Positions 31,515-43,908 of a DNA stretch of 64,000 nt are shown here, piece after piece; the stretch's first letter is position 1; every line of letters begins with the position of its first letter. The notes under the pieces are model-generated. The model made no database searches. It had not been told where the DNA came from and worked only from the letters and a program-made list of their open reading frames with translations. A program made the position numbers and the translations under genes. The stretch spans positions 1,524,579-1,588,578 of the forward strand of contig ML996688.1 in NCBI GenBank assembly GCA_010356995.1, in the 5' to 3' direction. The DNA is from Trichodelitschia bisporula (lineage: Eukaryota; Ascomycota; Dothideomycetes; Phaeotrichales; Phaeotrichaceae).

Positions 31515-32170
31515 TGTTGCGGGGGGTGGGTGGGGGTGTGTTAAGGTGTGCTCGGGAGGTCGTTGTTGGCTGTTGTTGGGCCTTTCGCCTCGTTGGATGG
31601 GCAAATGGCGCCCTTGGTCTGGAGTGAGTTTCCGCTTTTGCACCCCTTAAGAGAAGGAGCTCTCACTATCGAGCCTGTGTTCAGGCGATCCTGGTCGCCG
31701 CCTGCCGTACTCGTACCACTCAGGTTCAATCCTGAGCTCCACGCGTACTTGAACGTTGATTTTGTAGTTTGCGGGAAATCGTTGAGGTTGGCGGTCATGA
31801 AGGTAGCCTCGTGATCTGGTTCGTAGAAACTTGGGGTCAGGTGCCGCCATCTTGCCGGCCTTTTATACCCCGTGGGCTGTGAATGTATGCTGGATGAATG
31901 TACTTCCTCTGCGCAGTGAAAAACAAGGCCTATCGTGAAAGCCGGTACAGTGGATTGCACTTGCAAGAAGAGATGGGAATAATTAGTTTGTCGTAGAGAC
32001 CGGGAAGCCGTCACTTTTATAACTCCTGCCGCCTAGACGACTAGCACCCAGTTTGGAAAGACGCAGAAAGTAGGACAATCGGAATATGAGCAATTATGTC
32101 TGCTACTTCCGAAACATCCCGTCCAAAGCAGAGTGCGTCGTTTGGCTTCTGAGTGCAGCTGCACTCCTCT
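31515..32170. other. Intergenic region
   Basis: Between the hypothetical gene and the 3' end of the CDF transporter gene. No gene is supported. Confidence 0.4.
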
Positions 32171-33933
32171 TTATTCCTCCTGCTGGCGCATATGGGTAGG
32201 TAAATTCCAGCTAGAGTAATCCAGATGCACAAACGCGCGGTCGACGTACGGCACGCTCTCAAGAACATACTGCAGGCTCTCACCCAGGTCGTGGCTGTCG
32301 CGCAGATTCATATTTTCGTCCAGGACCACGTCGACCTCGACAATCAGCTTGTCGCCGCCGTGGTAAGCCTGCAAGCCTTGGATCTGCTTGATTGTCTTCG
32401 CGAAGCGCATCGTCAAGTACAGAAGTACATTCCGCTCGTCTGCGGTTGCGGCGGCGCCGGAGAGGTTGCGAATGTGAGTGAGTGTCGTGTGTGACCAGGC
32501 GAAGATGACATACAGGGCGAGCAGGATGCCGCCGAGTGAATCGAGCCACCAGATGCGCGCATAATAGCCAACTACAGGCGTTAATACTGCTCCTGATCCG
32601 GATGAATTTACTCACCAAGTGGGAATATGATACTGAAGGTGTTGAACACCACGTCAGTTGCCGCATCCTGCGCCAATGCTTGCACGCTGCTGTTGTTGAT
32701 CAAGCGACACCACAGCCAGCATCCGCCCTTGATAACAACTGTCGCGGCCATGATAGCAATCGCTGCAGGTGTGAGATTGACAATCTCGCCCTCACCCTTT
32801 GTTAACCGCGACAGACCCTCGAGTGCAACTTGGAAGAAGGATGTGATCATGATCACGCTGAACACCAGTACACCGATAGGCTCCAAGCGGCGCCGACCCG
32901 CGGGGTATCCGTGGTCATCGCGCTGCGATATGAGCCGTGTGGTGACCCACACAATAGCAGTAGACAGGAAGTCGAGCGCCGCGTCCACCATAGATGCAAG
33001 CACGGACACCGAGGACGTGAGTACCGCAACCATGACCTTCAGGACCAGTAAAATCGCATTGGCGGCCATGTTGCCGTAAATAGCCCAACGGACCACGGGC
33101 TCCGACCCGTCAACATCATCGTCTGGCACGTAGTCTGGCAGCGGGATGCGGTCCTCTTCTTCATCCTCGATATCCGTAGGCCGTATAAGTGGGGTGCTCT
33201 CGTCAGGGATTTTGTAGAGATTCTTTGGCGTACGCTTGAGGCGTGTGGCACTGCTGCTCTGCGGCATGCCATTCAGCTCGCTTTCGGGGGTGGGGAGCTC
33301 CAGCGGCGTGGGCAGCTCCTCATGGATAGTGGGGGGCACGCCGTTAGACGTGTTTGTGTACTCCTGGATCAGATCGTGCGGAAGCGAGGAGTCGAGCAGC
33401 TTGTCAATGTAGAGGTACTGCTGGATGAGGGTGTTGTTGCGCTCGTAGTACTCGCGGCTGCCATGAGATCAGTCGGGTGCAAAACGACAACTGTCTGGGC
33501 CAACTCACATGGGCTTCTTCATCCGCGAAAGCTCCTCCTCCGTCTTGAAGTACTGTTCCCAACGATATCGCGGATTCGAATACCCAATCAGCCGCTGACT
33601 GCGCATTTGAGGAGCCATGAGCGCGCGTGCACCATCGCTGGCCCTCCGCTCCACTTGCGGCATGCCCCACATCCACACGCCATCCTCAATACTGTCCCTC
33701 CTTCCTTCCTCTTCGTGTGCGGCGGCACCTGCCGCATGTCCGGGAAGGCGCAGAGCGCTCGAGTTGCGACGAATGCTGCCCCCTGGCGTGGCCAGCCCTT
33801 GCAGCAAGCCGGGCAAGTTCTGCCCGCGTGTGGATATGGGCCGTGGGAGGACATCTTCGCTGAGCTGAAGGAATGGTCTGGGTTGTGGGCGTTGGGGAGT
33901 TATGTCGGTTCGTGGAGAGGCTGGGCGGGACAT
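32171..33933 (-). CDS. Cation diffusion facilitator transporter, Mn-type (DxxxD)
   Basis: Exons 33933-33509, 33457-32616 and 32571-32171, giving 555 aa. A long hydrophilic N-terminus (about 260 residues) precedes the CDF membrane domain, which starts at VVRWAIYGNMAANAILLVLK. The metal-site motifs are DAALD in TM2 (Asp300, Asp304) and DAATD in TM5 (Asp406, Asp410). DxxxD at both positions is the hallmark of the Mn-CDF group, in contrast to HxxxD in Zn transporters. TM6 (WWLDSLGGILLALYVIFAW) and the cytosolic C-terminal domain (GGDKLIVEVDVVLDENMNLRDSHDLGE in part) follow. It probably exports or sequesters Mn2+ by proton antiport at a secretory or vacuolar membrane. The membrane is inferred. Confidence 0.92.
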
Positions 33934-36900
33934 GATCGCGGTGGCGGGGTGAGCTTCAAGCTCCCTGGTCCAGTGAATGGGGGATGTTGCAATTGCGCGG
34001 TGTGACGTGCGAATTGATAGTAGTTGTAGTGAATGCGGATTAGACGTGGTGTTGGTGACAGAGGTAAATCAGCGCATAGAACTAGGTTTTCAGCAAGCTC
34101 AGTGACGAGCCTTTTTCCTTACTCCCCTTCACGGAGAGGGTTTATCTCTCGTCGCGCCGCACGACGTCGGCGCTAGCAGGGATTGGTGTGGCTGAAGTGG
34201 CAAGGAGTGGGGGTCTTTGGTCAAATAAATGACGTCCGACTTTGACACCACTCTGGCGGAAGATATCAGAACATCTCTGCTGGAAGGAAGCCTCAAATCT
34301 TTCTCCGATAAAGAGCGAGAGTAATGCACATTGGCCAGATAGCGGGAGTTCCATGACTGCTCATCCTGAAAGTATTCTAGCCCTTGTCCTCATACTTATC
34401 GTTACTTCCACATTCAATGACCCCAGCCCTCAGCTCTTCGTAGGCATGGATGAATATGACTGCGAACAGCGGAGGAACGGGGCGCAAGTCTCTTCGAGTG
34501 GGATTCGAGGCCATTATCGATGGAGCGTAATCACTAGATCGGTATCTTTGACACCAACGCTTCTTACGAGCTCGAAAGCTAGATACTTCAGGATGTTTGG
34601 TAGCCGAAGAACTTGTCCCACCCCTATTCAGCATTTAGCATTTAGCATCCAGCCTTATGTCCTAACCATCACTAACATGCAACCTCGGGGTTCTCTCTGC
34701 CAAAATTGATGGATGGAAAGTGCGGGCACGGGCAATATATAGGAATATTAGCATTTCAAGGAAAGTGACGTCCCGCAACGGATCTGGCTGTGAGCATGGT
34801 GCCCAGGAGGAGACTTTTCGGTAGAAGCGTGTTGACGGTTGTCAATCCCGATTCCCTGAGATATGTTTGCATGAGAGTCCCGTAAGCTCTGGGGGGTTGA
34901 GACGGCACTCTTGAGCTCGTAAAGGGCCTGATGTCCGCCTCAAAATCTGTGATTTCGGCAGTAAATGGCACTTGCGGCAGTCTGCTCTCTGACCCACGTT
35001 GGAAGAGGACCATTGCGGCGCCTTTGACGCGGCTTTTCACGTTGTGGAGAGGCATCCAGATCCAAGGCCCGCGCCAAAGCTCACTTCACCAGATGACGGT
35101 TCCGGAAAACAAGGAGGGCCTTGCTGAAGCAAGCTGACATACTGACCGAACTTCCCACCGCAATGAAGTTGCGAACCGGATTTCAAGGAGTTCCGCGGAA
35201 GAACAGCAGTGAGGTTCAGCTGCGAAGCTACACACTTTCCCTCCGTTTGGGCCCCATGCTATGGGGCAGACGGCGCGAACAGTATTGAGTTGTCTGAAGT
35301 CGATACCAAATCAACTCTTTGCATTCGGCATGCAAGCCATATGCGCTGCTCGACTCGAAGTCCTCCCCGGTTCCTGGGTGACTGATAGCACGGCATATTG
35401 GTCGACTGCCGTCGTGGCAAGTCTCAGATCCTCTGCGTCTCTCGCAAAGCTAGCTGAATAGGGGATCAGCCTCTCAGTATCCGAGGATCAGCGCTCGTGT
35501 GCCGTGATTTCCTGGGATTCACTCCGAAAGGTTGCGGTGAAGCCTGCAGGTCCACATTTTGCAGTTGCACCGCCGCTGGATCAGAGATTTCCTAGCCACT
35601 AAAGACGAGAAGACGGGTCAGTAAGCCCCTATTCCGATGAACACTCACTTCGAAAGAGTCTGTGATGTTATCGATATTGTCGCTGGAATCTTCAGCCAAC
35701 ATGACTCTCCTCAAACGACATATCATGCCTCAGTCGTAACCCACTCATACGTGGGTGCTGGCCTTGATTGAGCAAAGATCATCCTGACCGAACCACAGAC
35801 AGCACAGAAACAGGCTTCACATGCCCCGCAGGCCACACAACAGCAGAACGTGCTCATGCCGCTGCAACAGGATCCAGGTAACCACAGCATAACACCACAT
35901 ACATCGCCGCCCCCCATAATCGGGCCCTAAGGTGTACAACCTACTGCCGCACCCCCTTCCTCCCTGGCAGCACGTCTCACCGCATCGCCCACACCACACG
36001 CCGTGGCGTCAATGACAGCGGGACGAGCATCCCCGTTCCGAAGCCTAAAGCGGGACCGCATGTCGTGCAGCGCAGCGAGACACAATGCGGCAAGCAGGCC
36101 AAGCTGCCCACCGCCCGTTTGCGGAAGCAATGATCCAGTGGACGCGTGTCCTGACGAAGAGGCGGTGGCTCGAAGCTGCTGGTTGATGGGACGAGGCGTT
36201 TCAGGCACGGGTATAATTGGCGGCATAAGTGTGGTGCAATCGGGCTCGCGTTACGTGGGCTTGATTGAAACTACGATCGTGCTCTGTGGGACGGTTACGA
36301 CAGTCTAGGGATGAGGACTGCATCCTGCGGTAGATGATCGGATTGGTGGTGGTGGGGGAGGGAGACGTCCGGTATGCGGCCAGGTAGAGAGGACGGTGTT
36401 GATTGCCATAGCGGTCAGCTACCAGCCTTCGGCTTGTGCTACCTTTCTGTCGTCCCCATTAGCTTTGTCTCATAATATCGCCCACAACTTCGAGCTTATT
36501 GCGATACCGTTTTCGGCATCTGCTTTGCTCGACCGTTGACTGTAGATGCGGATTGGAAGACTCCATATCGGTGGTATCATGTCTGACGAGAGCACTTTGC
36601 GCTATGAACCAGTCCACACACTGAAGTTTCTCAACAAAAAGGTTCGCCTTGTTGACCGAGTGCACCTGCATGAGTTCAACCAGATATCAGATCTCCAATC
36701 GGGGAACAACTATTTTCCGCGCCGCCTCATTCACGTACAACCTATCCGAACCAAAAGAATCGTGACCCTAGACAAATGCCTTGCCTGAAACAACTCGTCC
36801 GCCTAAACATAAAATAGCAACATGAAGCTTCACTTCCAGCACGTGTCTCGTTGCTGATGCCTGCCTGCCCCTCTGTGGCGTCTGGCGCCCGCGGCATGGC

Positions 36901-39900
36901 GGCGACGACGATGTGCAGGCTGACCTCGCCCTCCACCTCGACAAGACAGACGACCACCCGCGGGCGGCGACGGCGTGGCAAGTCTCAGTCCATGACGCCA
37001 GACTCGGCCATCCATTACTCAAGAAGACACATACGGCGTTCAGCACAACGCAGTCCATTCTCCATCCCCTCCACCGCGCCTCAATGTCCCGTACCGTATA
37101 CTGTACCGCACGAGACTTGCGTCGTAAGCCGCGCCGTGATTCGCCCATTGGCTGCAACAGACACGGCGGGCGACGGAAATAGCGCGCGGTGTGATATCAC
37201 CAAAGCTCGACCGTATGCGACCCCGCCTCGTTGCCCTCCAGCTCGCATCTTTCTTCCCTGAGCTTGACCTCCCGGTCGACGGCATGCCTGCTCAGCAGCC
37301 CTTGGCATCGCTCCTTCCCTCCCCTGCCGCGCCCGCGTCCGCGTAGCCGACGCGCCCACATGAGTGGCCTGCAAAGCGCGCGCGGCGCGCAGCCGTACGC
37401 GGCTGGATACCGTGGGGTGAGGCGGCGATCGCGTGCGGCGCGGGCGTCGGCGGTAACCGGGACAACGAGGGAAGATGTGCGATGGTAGAGATGAAGGACC
37501 GGAAGTGAGGTTTGATGGGACAAGGATATGAAACTTAGTTGCTCGCGCCGTTGTCGCGCCCGGGACTCGGGTCGGCACGCTGTGCTATATATTTCGGGCG
37601 AGCACCCCGAGCCGGGTTTTGCGGTTTGATGTTTGCGACTTCCGGTTTGTCGCAGCCGAGCGAGCGCGGCTGTCGTGCGAACCTCGGACGCGCGCGGAGA
37701 CGTCACTGCAGGCAGGGGAAGGTGCAAAGTCGCAGAGGTCACGATGGCCGTTTTGGGCGGGGCAGGGCAGGGTGGGGCAAGATATATGAGATCCACCTTC
37801 GCAGAGCGTGGGTCTAGCGTTAGGGCCCTTTGGACCATGCTCTACGGTATCATCTACGACATAGGTGGGGTGAGGTTGGCCGGATGATTGCGATCAGGCT
37901 GGTTCTTGTGGTGATGCTAGTGGGGTGAGTATCGGCTTGCTGGCTGGGGCTTTTGCGAAAGTGATACTGATGTCCGTCAACCGATCATCCAGCCAGTTAG
38001 CTAGCTTGTTTCTTGCTCCAGTGTGCGGTAGCATTTCCAAGCGACGCCATTTCGGCGGGAGGCTCAAATCTTCCCGCGTTGAATCCTGTAGCCTGTAGCT
38101 CGCCTTGGGATCTTGGGGGTTACCATTGGCCGCATGTCCGTGATATAGCCGGGGGACGGAGAGGTGAATGGGCGATGTGGGCGAGGATGAGGTTAGGGGC
38201 GGAAGGTGGAGGGGGTGGTAGACCGAATGCAGATGCTGCCAGATTGTCCATCGTGACCTAGAAAGTGGAGCAAGACGTCTGCAGCCAAGCAGCGGGGGTT
38301 CGGGCGTCTGGTGCTCCCCCCTCCTTCGCATCCCTCCCCAGATCCCTGCTCCCTGGTCTCTTTGCCTCTTCCTTCCCCCCCCCCCCACGAGCGCGAGAGA
38401 CAACCAGCCGGCTACAGCCCTTCAGACCAGGAGGCTTAGCTATTCGCAAGCAAGCAAAAGCGTTCTGCGGCAGGAACCAACACTACCTGTAACCCCGAAA
38501 GACCTGTCCTATCCCCGATGCGTGCACGACAAGAGTCTTACCAGGAGAGCTCCCCGCGCCCCTCGCTCTCCAGGCACGCAGCGCAGAGCTAGGGAAAGCA
38601 ACCTACGTATGTCGACCAACCGCGCGCATCATGCTCTGGCGCACCTTGTACATTCGTGTGTCGAATGCTCGTGCACTGCTGTGCACAAAAGCCCAATGCT
38701 TTGGTCATGCCTGCGCGGCCCCGCCCTCGACCTCGCGCGCACATCGTCTTCCACACTAGGGGTGCGAATGGAGTTGTGGGGAAAGAGGGAGTAAGAAAGG
38801 ACGGGGAAACAAAAAGCTGCTGCGTGCTTGCTGATGCTCCTTGTGCTGCTCCATATGCTGCTGCTATCCAGAGGTGCGAAAAGCCCTGGTCTGCCCCTCC
38901 CTTCCCGCCTACAGGTTGGGGCTAGCACCGTTCTATTTTCCCGCCCTGCACCCGCCGGGCCCGCACATGATGATGGCGCATCCGCGCTTTCCAAGCTGCG
39001 GACAAAGAGCGGAACGGGCACTTCCCAAAGCGACGAGGAGCAGGACTAGTTAGACAGAGACAGGGTGGTGCCGCGTAGAGGGCGCGAGAAGAGGAGGTGG
39101 GTGAGTGAACCACTCTATTCCTCGTCTTGAACCTACGGAGACGCAAAATGAGCCTGATAGTGGCTGGCGAGGGCAAAGTCGCCGTAGAAGGCATGTATGC
39201 TCTCCTATTGTGAGAGACTGCAGAATGGGAGTCAGAGGCGCACCGCGATATGTTGAAAAGAGCAACGAGACGGAGGTATAGCGGATCCAATGGGCTGACA
39301 ACGGGCGGGACGGCGTCCACCCTGGAGAACGAAGGAGGGGTGGAGGGGTCCGCACACTGAGCAGTAAGAGGAGAGGATTTGAGCCTGCAGAGCACCTGAT
39401 CAGACAAAGATTTGACTTCTGTCTCCGTTTCGCATCCTTAAAATTCTTGGGTAGAGGAAGAGGGGGTATGGGTGTGCGCCTGCCGATGTCCGCTGGCTGA
39501 TGGTTCGTGGGAGCGGGTGCCGTTGTCGCCTCGTGCAGCTGATGACCTCGTCCTGGGAGGGATTAACACGTTCCTGGGACGAGGGAGGGGCGTTTGGGTC
39601 GTTCTGCTTGGAGAGTTGAAGCGCTTGGGGCGTTGAGGATGGAAAAAAAAGTGATGAACCGTCTTGGGGGTGTTGAACAAAAGGCACGGGAAGATGAGGT
39701 TGACCTTTTGTTGGTTGTTAAAACTTTGTTGGCTTGCTTTGATGGTGGCCGCTTCACCGCGAGGCTCTTCGCGTCTCCTTGCCTCTGATTTTCTCGTCCT
39801 CAACGACAACTCGACCCGCTGACAGCAAAGAATCATCTCTGTGATCCTCTCGCCGCAATCAATTTGGCCTTGCCCGGCCAATCAACGCTTACGTTTTGCA

Positions 39901-40899
39901 AAAGTGCAGTATCATGGACGGCCCATGTAGTGAGCTTTTGGGCTTGCGTGCAGTCAATATGAGCCATTTGGTGTCGCCTGCTGCTGCCGCTTCTGCTGCT
40001 GCTGCTGCAGACCACTTTCACGATGCAATGCGTGCATGAGGATGAAGCACGAGAGGGCTACACATAGGCGGGAGTTGCGAGAGCGAGCTGTGCGCTTTTC
40101 ATGGACAGGGCTAAATTGTGGACGAAAGAGAGGAGGATTAACAGCCCGGCGGAGTGGCGAGCCGAGCCGAGTGACGAGTGACGAGTGGCGGAGATGGGTA
40201 AGGAGTCGTCCCTGTCCTCGCATCGCATCGCTTTGATTGTATCAACGGTCGATACTGTGGTGCCCAGCAGCTTGAAAGCGGCGCGAAGCCCTCCGAGTAT
40301 CGCCTTCGAGTCGCTCCGCAGCACCGCAAGTCATGTCGGTTGATCCGTCGGTCAGTCGGTCAGTCGGTCAATGCCAGAGATGACGGCTACCACTCGATAT
40401 GGCCGTAATGGAAGGCGGGAAGGCGATGTGCCGCTCTTGAGTAACGAAGGCATTACGCAGAGCCGTAACGCCGACGCCGCGGGTGGCTCAGGCCATTGCC
40501 ATCACCATCACGAGAGTTGTCAGGCTTTCTACCGATGTCTGGTCTTTCATTGTAATCGCGTGTTGCTGCGGTCATTGGACGCAAACCCTCGGGACTGCTG
40601 AGGCCGTTTTGAAGGGAAAGTCGTAACAAGAGAGTCACTCGGCAAGGTCTGTCATCAATTGACGCTGGACATCCTCAGCCCCATTCGGCGTCTTCATTTC
40701 GAGATTCATAGGATAGTCTTCCTCCCGTAGAGCATCCTACCATCATGCGTTGCCTACAGGGCCTACAATGCCTACTACTAAATACTAGAACTACTATCTA
40801 GCCTCGTTAATCATCGTCAGTGCTTATTGCTTTCCTCCGGTCAACCGACTGTACATCGTACAAGTACCTGAATAATATACATAAGTTGTAGCTCTCCTC
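33934..40899. other. About 7-kb region without a convincing gene
   Basis: Many short frames exist on both strands, none with a recognisable domain plus splice signals. A cysteine-rich frame at 35726-35917 (-) is noted under findings. Small local repeats include three GGTCAGTC copies near 40346-40370, a CTG-rich run near 39983-40010, and a C12 run at 38375-38386. Confidence 0.45.
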
Positions 40900-42343
40900 T
40901 CCTGCCACCCCTCCCCCCCCTCCTTCATGCCCAGCCCTCTGCGAGACTGCCCACCAGACCTGCCAGGAAAAGGTGCCACTGACCAGCAGCCAGTCCAAAT
41001 CAGACCAGCCGCCAGCGCTTTCGAAACCTCCAACAACATCATCCCTTCGCCCCTTCGTCATCCCCCACTAACGACCCTCTCCAATCTCCATTCCCTCCCA
41101 CCCATCCCCCTCTCTCTCTGGCTTCCTCTCCACCTTGTCCCCCTCCCCTCTTCTTCCCATCTCATCACTTCTTCAAGTGCGCTCCATTCACAAGCCCACA
41201 TTGTCACTTCTCTGACAAACCACGATCCCATCATCAACCGCTGCAACATCACGATTCTTTACCCCTTCGTTCTCATCCATTGCACCTGCTGCTCTGTCCC
41301 CATCCCGTTCGCCGTCGACCCCACCCCGTTAAGGGAAAGAAAAGGCTCTCTCGAGCCCAGCCTCATTCATACGTCGTTGACGCCTCCACGCGAGCGACCG
41401 TGGCGCAATCTCGAAGCAAACCAGAGAGAGCCAACCCAAAAAGCGAACAAAAACCCTAACCTCCGCACCACCACCAACCTCTTTCCCTTCTCTTTTCCTC
41501 CTCTTCCGCTTTTTCGTCTTTCCCTTCCCCTCCCCCTCTCACATATTGTCTCTTCACACCCAACGGCAAGCAACATCCAAACCCTTCCTACTCTTTACCG
41601 ACCCTTACGTTCAATCTGACTCTCGACCTCTCCGTCACCGGCTGTATCCAGCTGCAAAACCCTATTCACACATCACTTACCCCGTTTCCCTCGTCAAAGA
41701 AACAAATCATCACCGTCATCACCCCTCCTCCTCTATTTCCCCTACTTCGATACGGTCATCTTCCACCCTAAACCAACCCCGCCAACGCTACTCGTCATCC
41801 CGCTTCGGCAGCCGCAAGCCAGCGACGCACTGCACGCACGACGCTCCGCGCACCAGACAAGCCCACGACGCACGCACCTGAGCCTGCCTCACGCACTCTC
41901 TTCTGTCTCCGTCGCTCCTCCCCTACATACCTCTCCACCTCCCCCCACCTCCCCCCGTCCGCACTTGCATTCTTTCTGCTTCGCCTGCACACCTCCGCCC
42001 ACTCAAACAAACACGCAACCCCTCCACACACCCCCAACCTCCTCCGCTCCCCGAACAACAATAACAACACTACGCGCTTCCCCGTGAACTGTGTCACCCA
42101 CAACTCAGTCACGCACCCCCGCTCCACGCACATCAATTCGCCTAGACCGCTAGAAAACCAGCTCGACGCACCAAATCCGCCCACAACGGCCTTCTTCGTT
42201 CGCGCGCCGCGCTCTTCGCATCAGCTCCTGAACATCAGTCCGCCGTATTCGCGATAGCAATATATTTTCCCCGCACTGAAACAAGGATCAACCGCCAAAA
42301 CAACCGCGTTCACACGCTTCGCTTCTTTTCCTCCAACTCAATC
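40900..42343 (+). promoter_or_regulatory. Long pyrimidine-rich leader/promoter of the GSK-3 gene
   Basis: About 1.4 kb with strong C/T bias on the coding strand ends at the GSK-3 ATG. Such tracts are common in leaders of highly expressed ascomycete genes. No stable frame is supported. The transcription start is not determined, and a 5' UTR intron is possible. Confidence 0.5.
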
Positions 42344-43908
42344 ATGTCGCAGGGTCGTCCATCTGCATTCTCAAGCATAAGGATGGGCGGTATGTCATTC
42401 TCTCTTCTTCTTCCGCTGCTTCCCCTCGGCGTCCTTCGGTCTATTCATCCGTGTTTCGACGCTAACTTGTGATTTTGTAGAGGTTATCCGTGAAAAGGTC
42501 CAGGATGGCCTGACGGGCGAAACGAAGGACCTCGCCTACACACAGTGCAAGATCGTCGGGAATGGCTCCTTCGGTGTTGTCTTCCACACGAAGCTGTCGC
42601 CTAGCGGGGAGGATGCTGCGATCAAGAGGGTACTGCAAGACAAGCGGTTCAAGGTACTACCTTCATACCTTCGTGTTTGTTCCTTTTTGCGCCTCGGCCG
42701 TTTAACCGTGTGTTAACCAATCCTGTGTAGAATCGCGAACTTCAGATTATGCGCATCGTGCGTCATCCCAACATTGTCGAGCTCAAAGCATTCTACTACA
42801 GCAACGGAGAGCGGGTAGGCAACTCTTATGCACTTGTAGTAATGGTTGTTTCTAACGGCCAAGGTTTCACAGAAAGACGAGGTCTACCTCAACCTGATCC
42901 TCGAATACGTCCCCGAGACCGTGTACCGCGCTTCGAGGTACTTCAACAAGCTGAAGACGGTGATGCCAACGCTCGAAGTCAAGCTCTACATCTACCAGCT
43001 TTTCCGGTCGCTAGCATACATCCACTCTCAAGGCATCTGTCATCGGGATATCAAGCCGCAGAACCTGCTGCTCGATCCCTCGTCAGGCGTGCTGAAGCTG
43101 TGCGATTTTGGCAGCGCCAAGATTTTGGTGGAGAACGAGCCTAATGTGTCGTACATCTGCTCGAGATACTACCGTGCGCCGGAGCTGATTTTCGGTGCCA
43201 CTAACTATACCACAAAGATCGGTACGTGACGATACTATATGGGAAGCATGCCAAAACTTACGTGTGTGCCTTTGCAGATGTGTGGTCGACGGGCTGTGTC
43301 ATGGCCGAGCTCATGCTTGGTCAGCCGCTGTTCCCTGGTGAATCTGGCATCGACCAGCTGGTGGAGATCATAAAGGTGCTGGGCACGCCGACGCGAGACC
43401 AGATCCGGACTATGAATCCGAATTACATGGAGCACAAGTTTCCGCAAATCAAGCCTCATCCCTTCAGCAAAGTAGGCACCCCTAACGACGCTACTGCCGG
43501 GAGCCAACTAATATCCCAGGTCTTCCGGCGGGCCGACAACAATGCCATCGATCTCATCTCGCGCTTGCTTGAGTACACCCCCACACAGCGTCTCTCGGCG
43601 ATCGAGGCCATGGTGCATCCGTTCTTCGACGAGCTTCGCGACCCGGCAACGCGTCTTCCCGACTCGCGGCACACCAACGGTGGTCCGAAGGAGCTGCCGC
43701 AGCTGTTCGATTTCTCGCTTCATGGTATGCCTGCTTTTCTCGTCGTGACTCCCAGCTAACGGTGGTAGAACTATCCATCCGCCCTGACCTGAACCAACAG
43801 CTTGTGCCGCAGCAAGCGCGCGCCGCTCTGCGGGCCAAGGGCATTGACATCGACTCTCCTGACTTCAAGCCGCTCACCAAGGACCAGATGCAGGCTCGCC
43901 TCGATTAA
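42344..43908 (+). CDS. Glycogen synthase kinase 3 (shaggy-like Ser/Thr kinase)
   Basis: Seven coding exons: 42344-42389, 42481-42653, 42731-42814, 42873-43221, 43278-43471, 43520-43724 and 43769-43908, giving 396 aa, the usual length for fungal GSK-3. The kinase core is complete: glycine loop GNGSFGVVF (42-50), ATP-binding Lys64 in AAIKRV, catalytic loop HRDIKPQN with Asp160, DFG at 179-181, and the GSK-3 activation-loop [13 protein letters not shown] with the activating Tyr about 195. The insert and C-lobe ([28 protein letters not shown], in part) are near-identical to the family. GSK-3 phosphorylates primed substrates in nutrient, stress, morphogenesis and cell-cycle signalling in cytosol and nucleus. 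It is the most intron-rich gene in the window. Confidence 0.97.

Noticed and set aside
40612-40640. Resemblance to the 3' end of 18S rRNA (AAGTCGTAACAAG)
   Set aside because: Only about 13 bases match and flanking sequence does not follow 18S or ITS1; a chance match.
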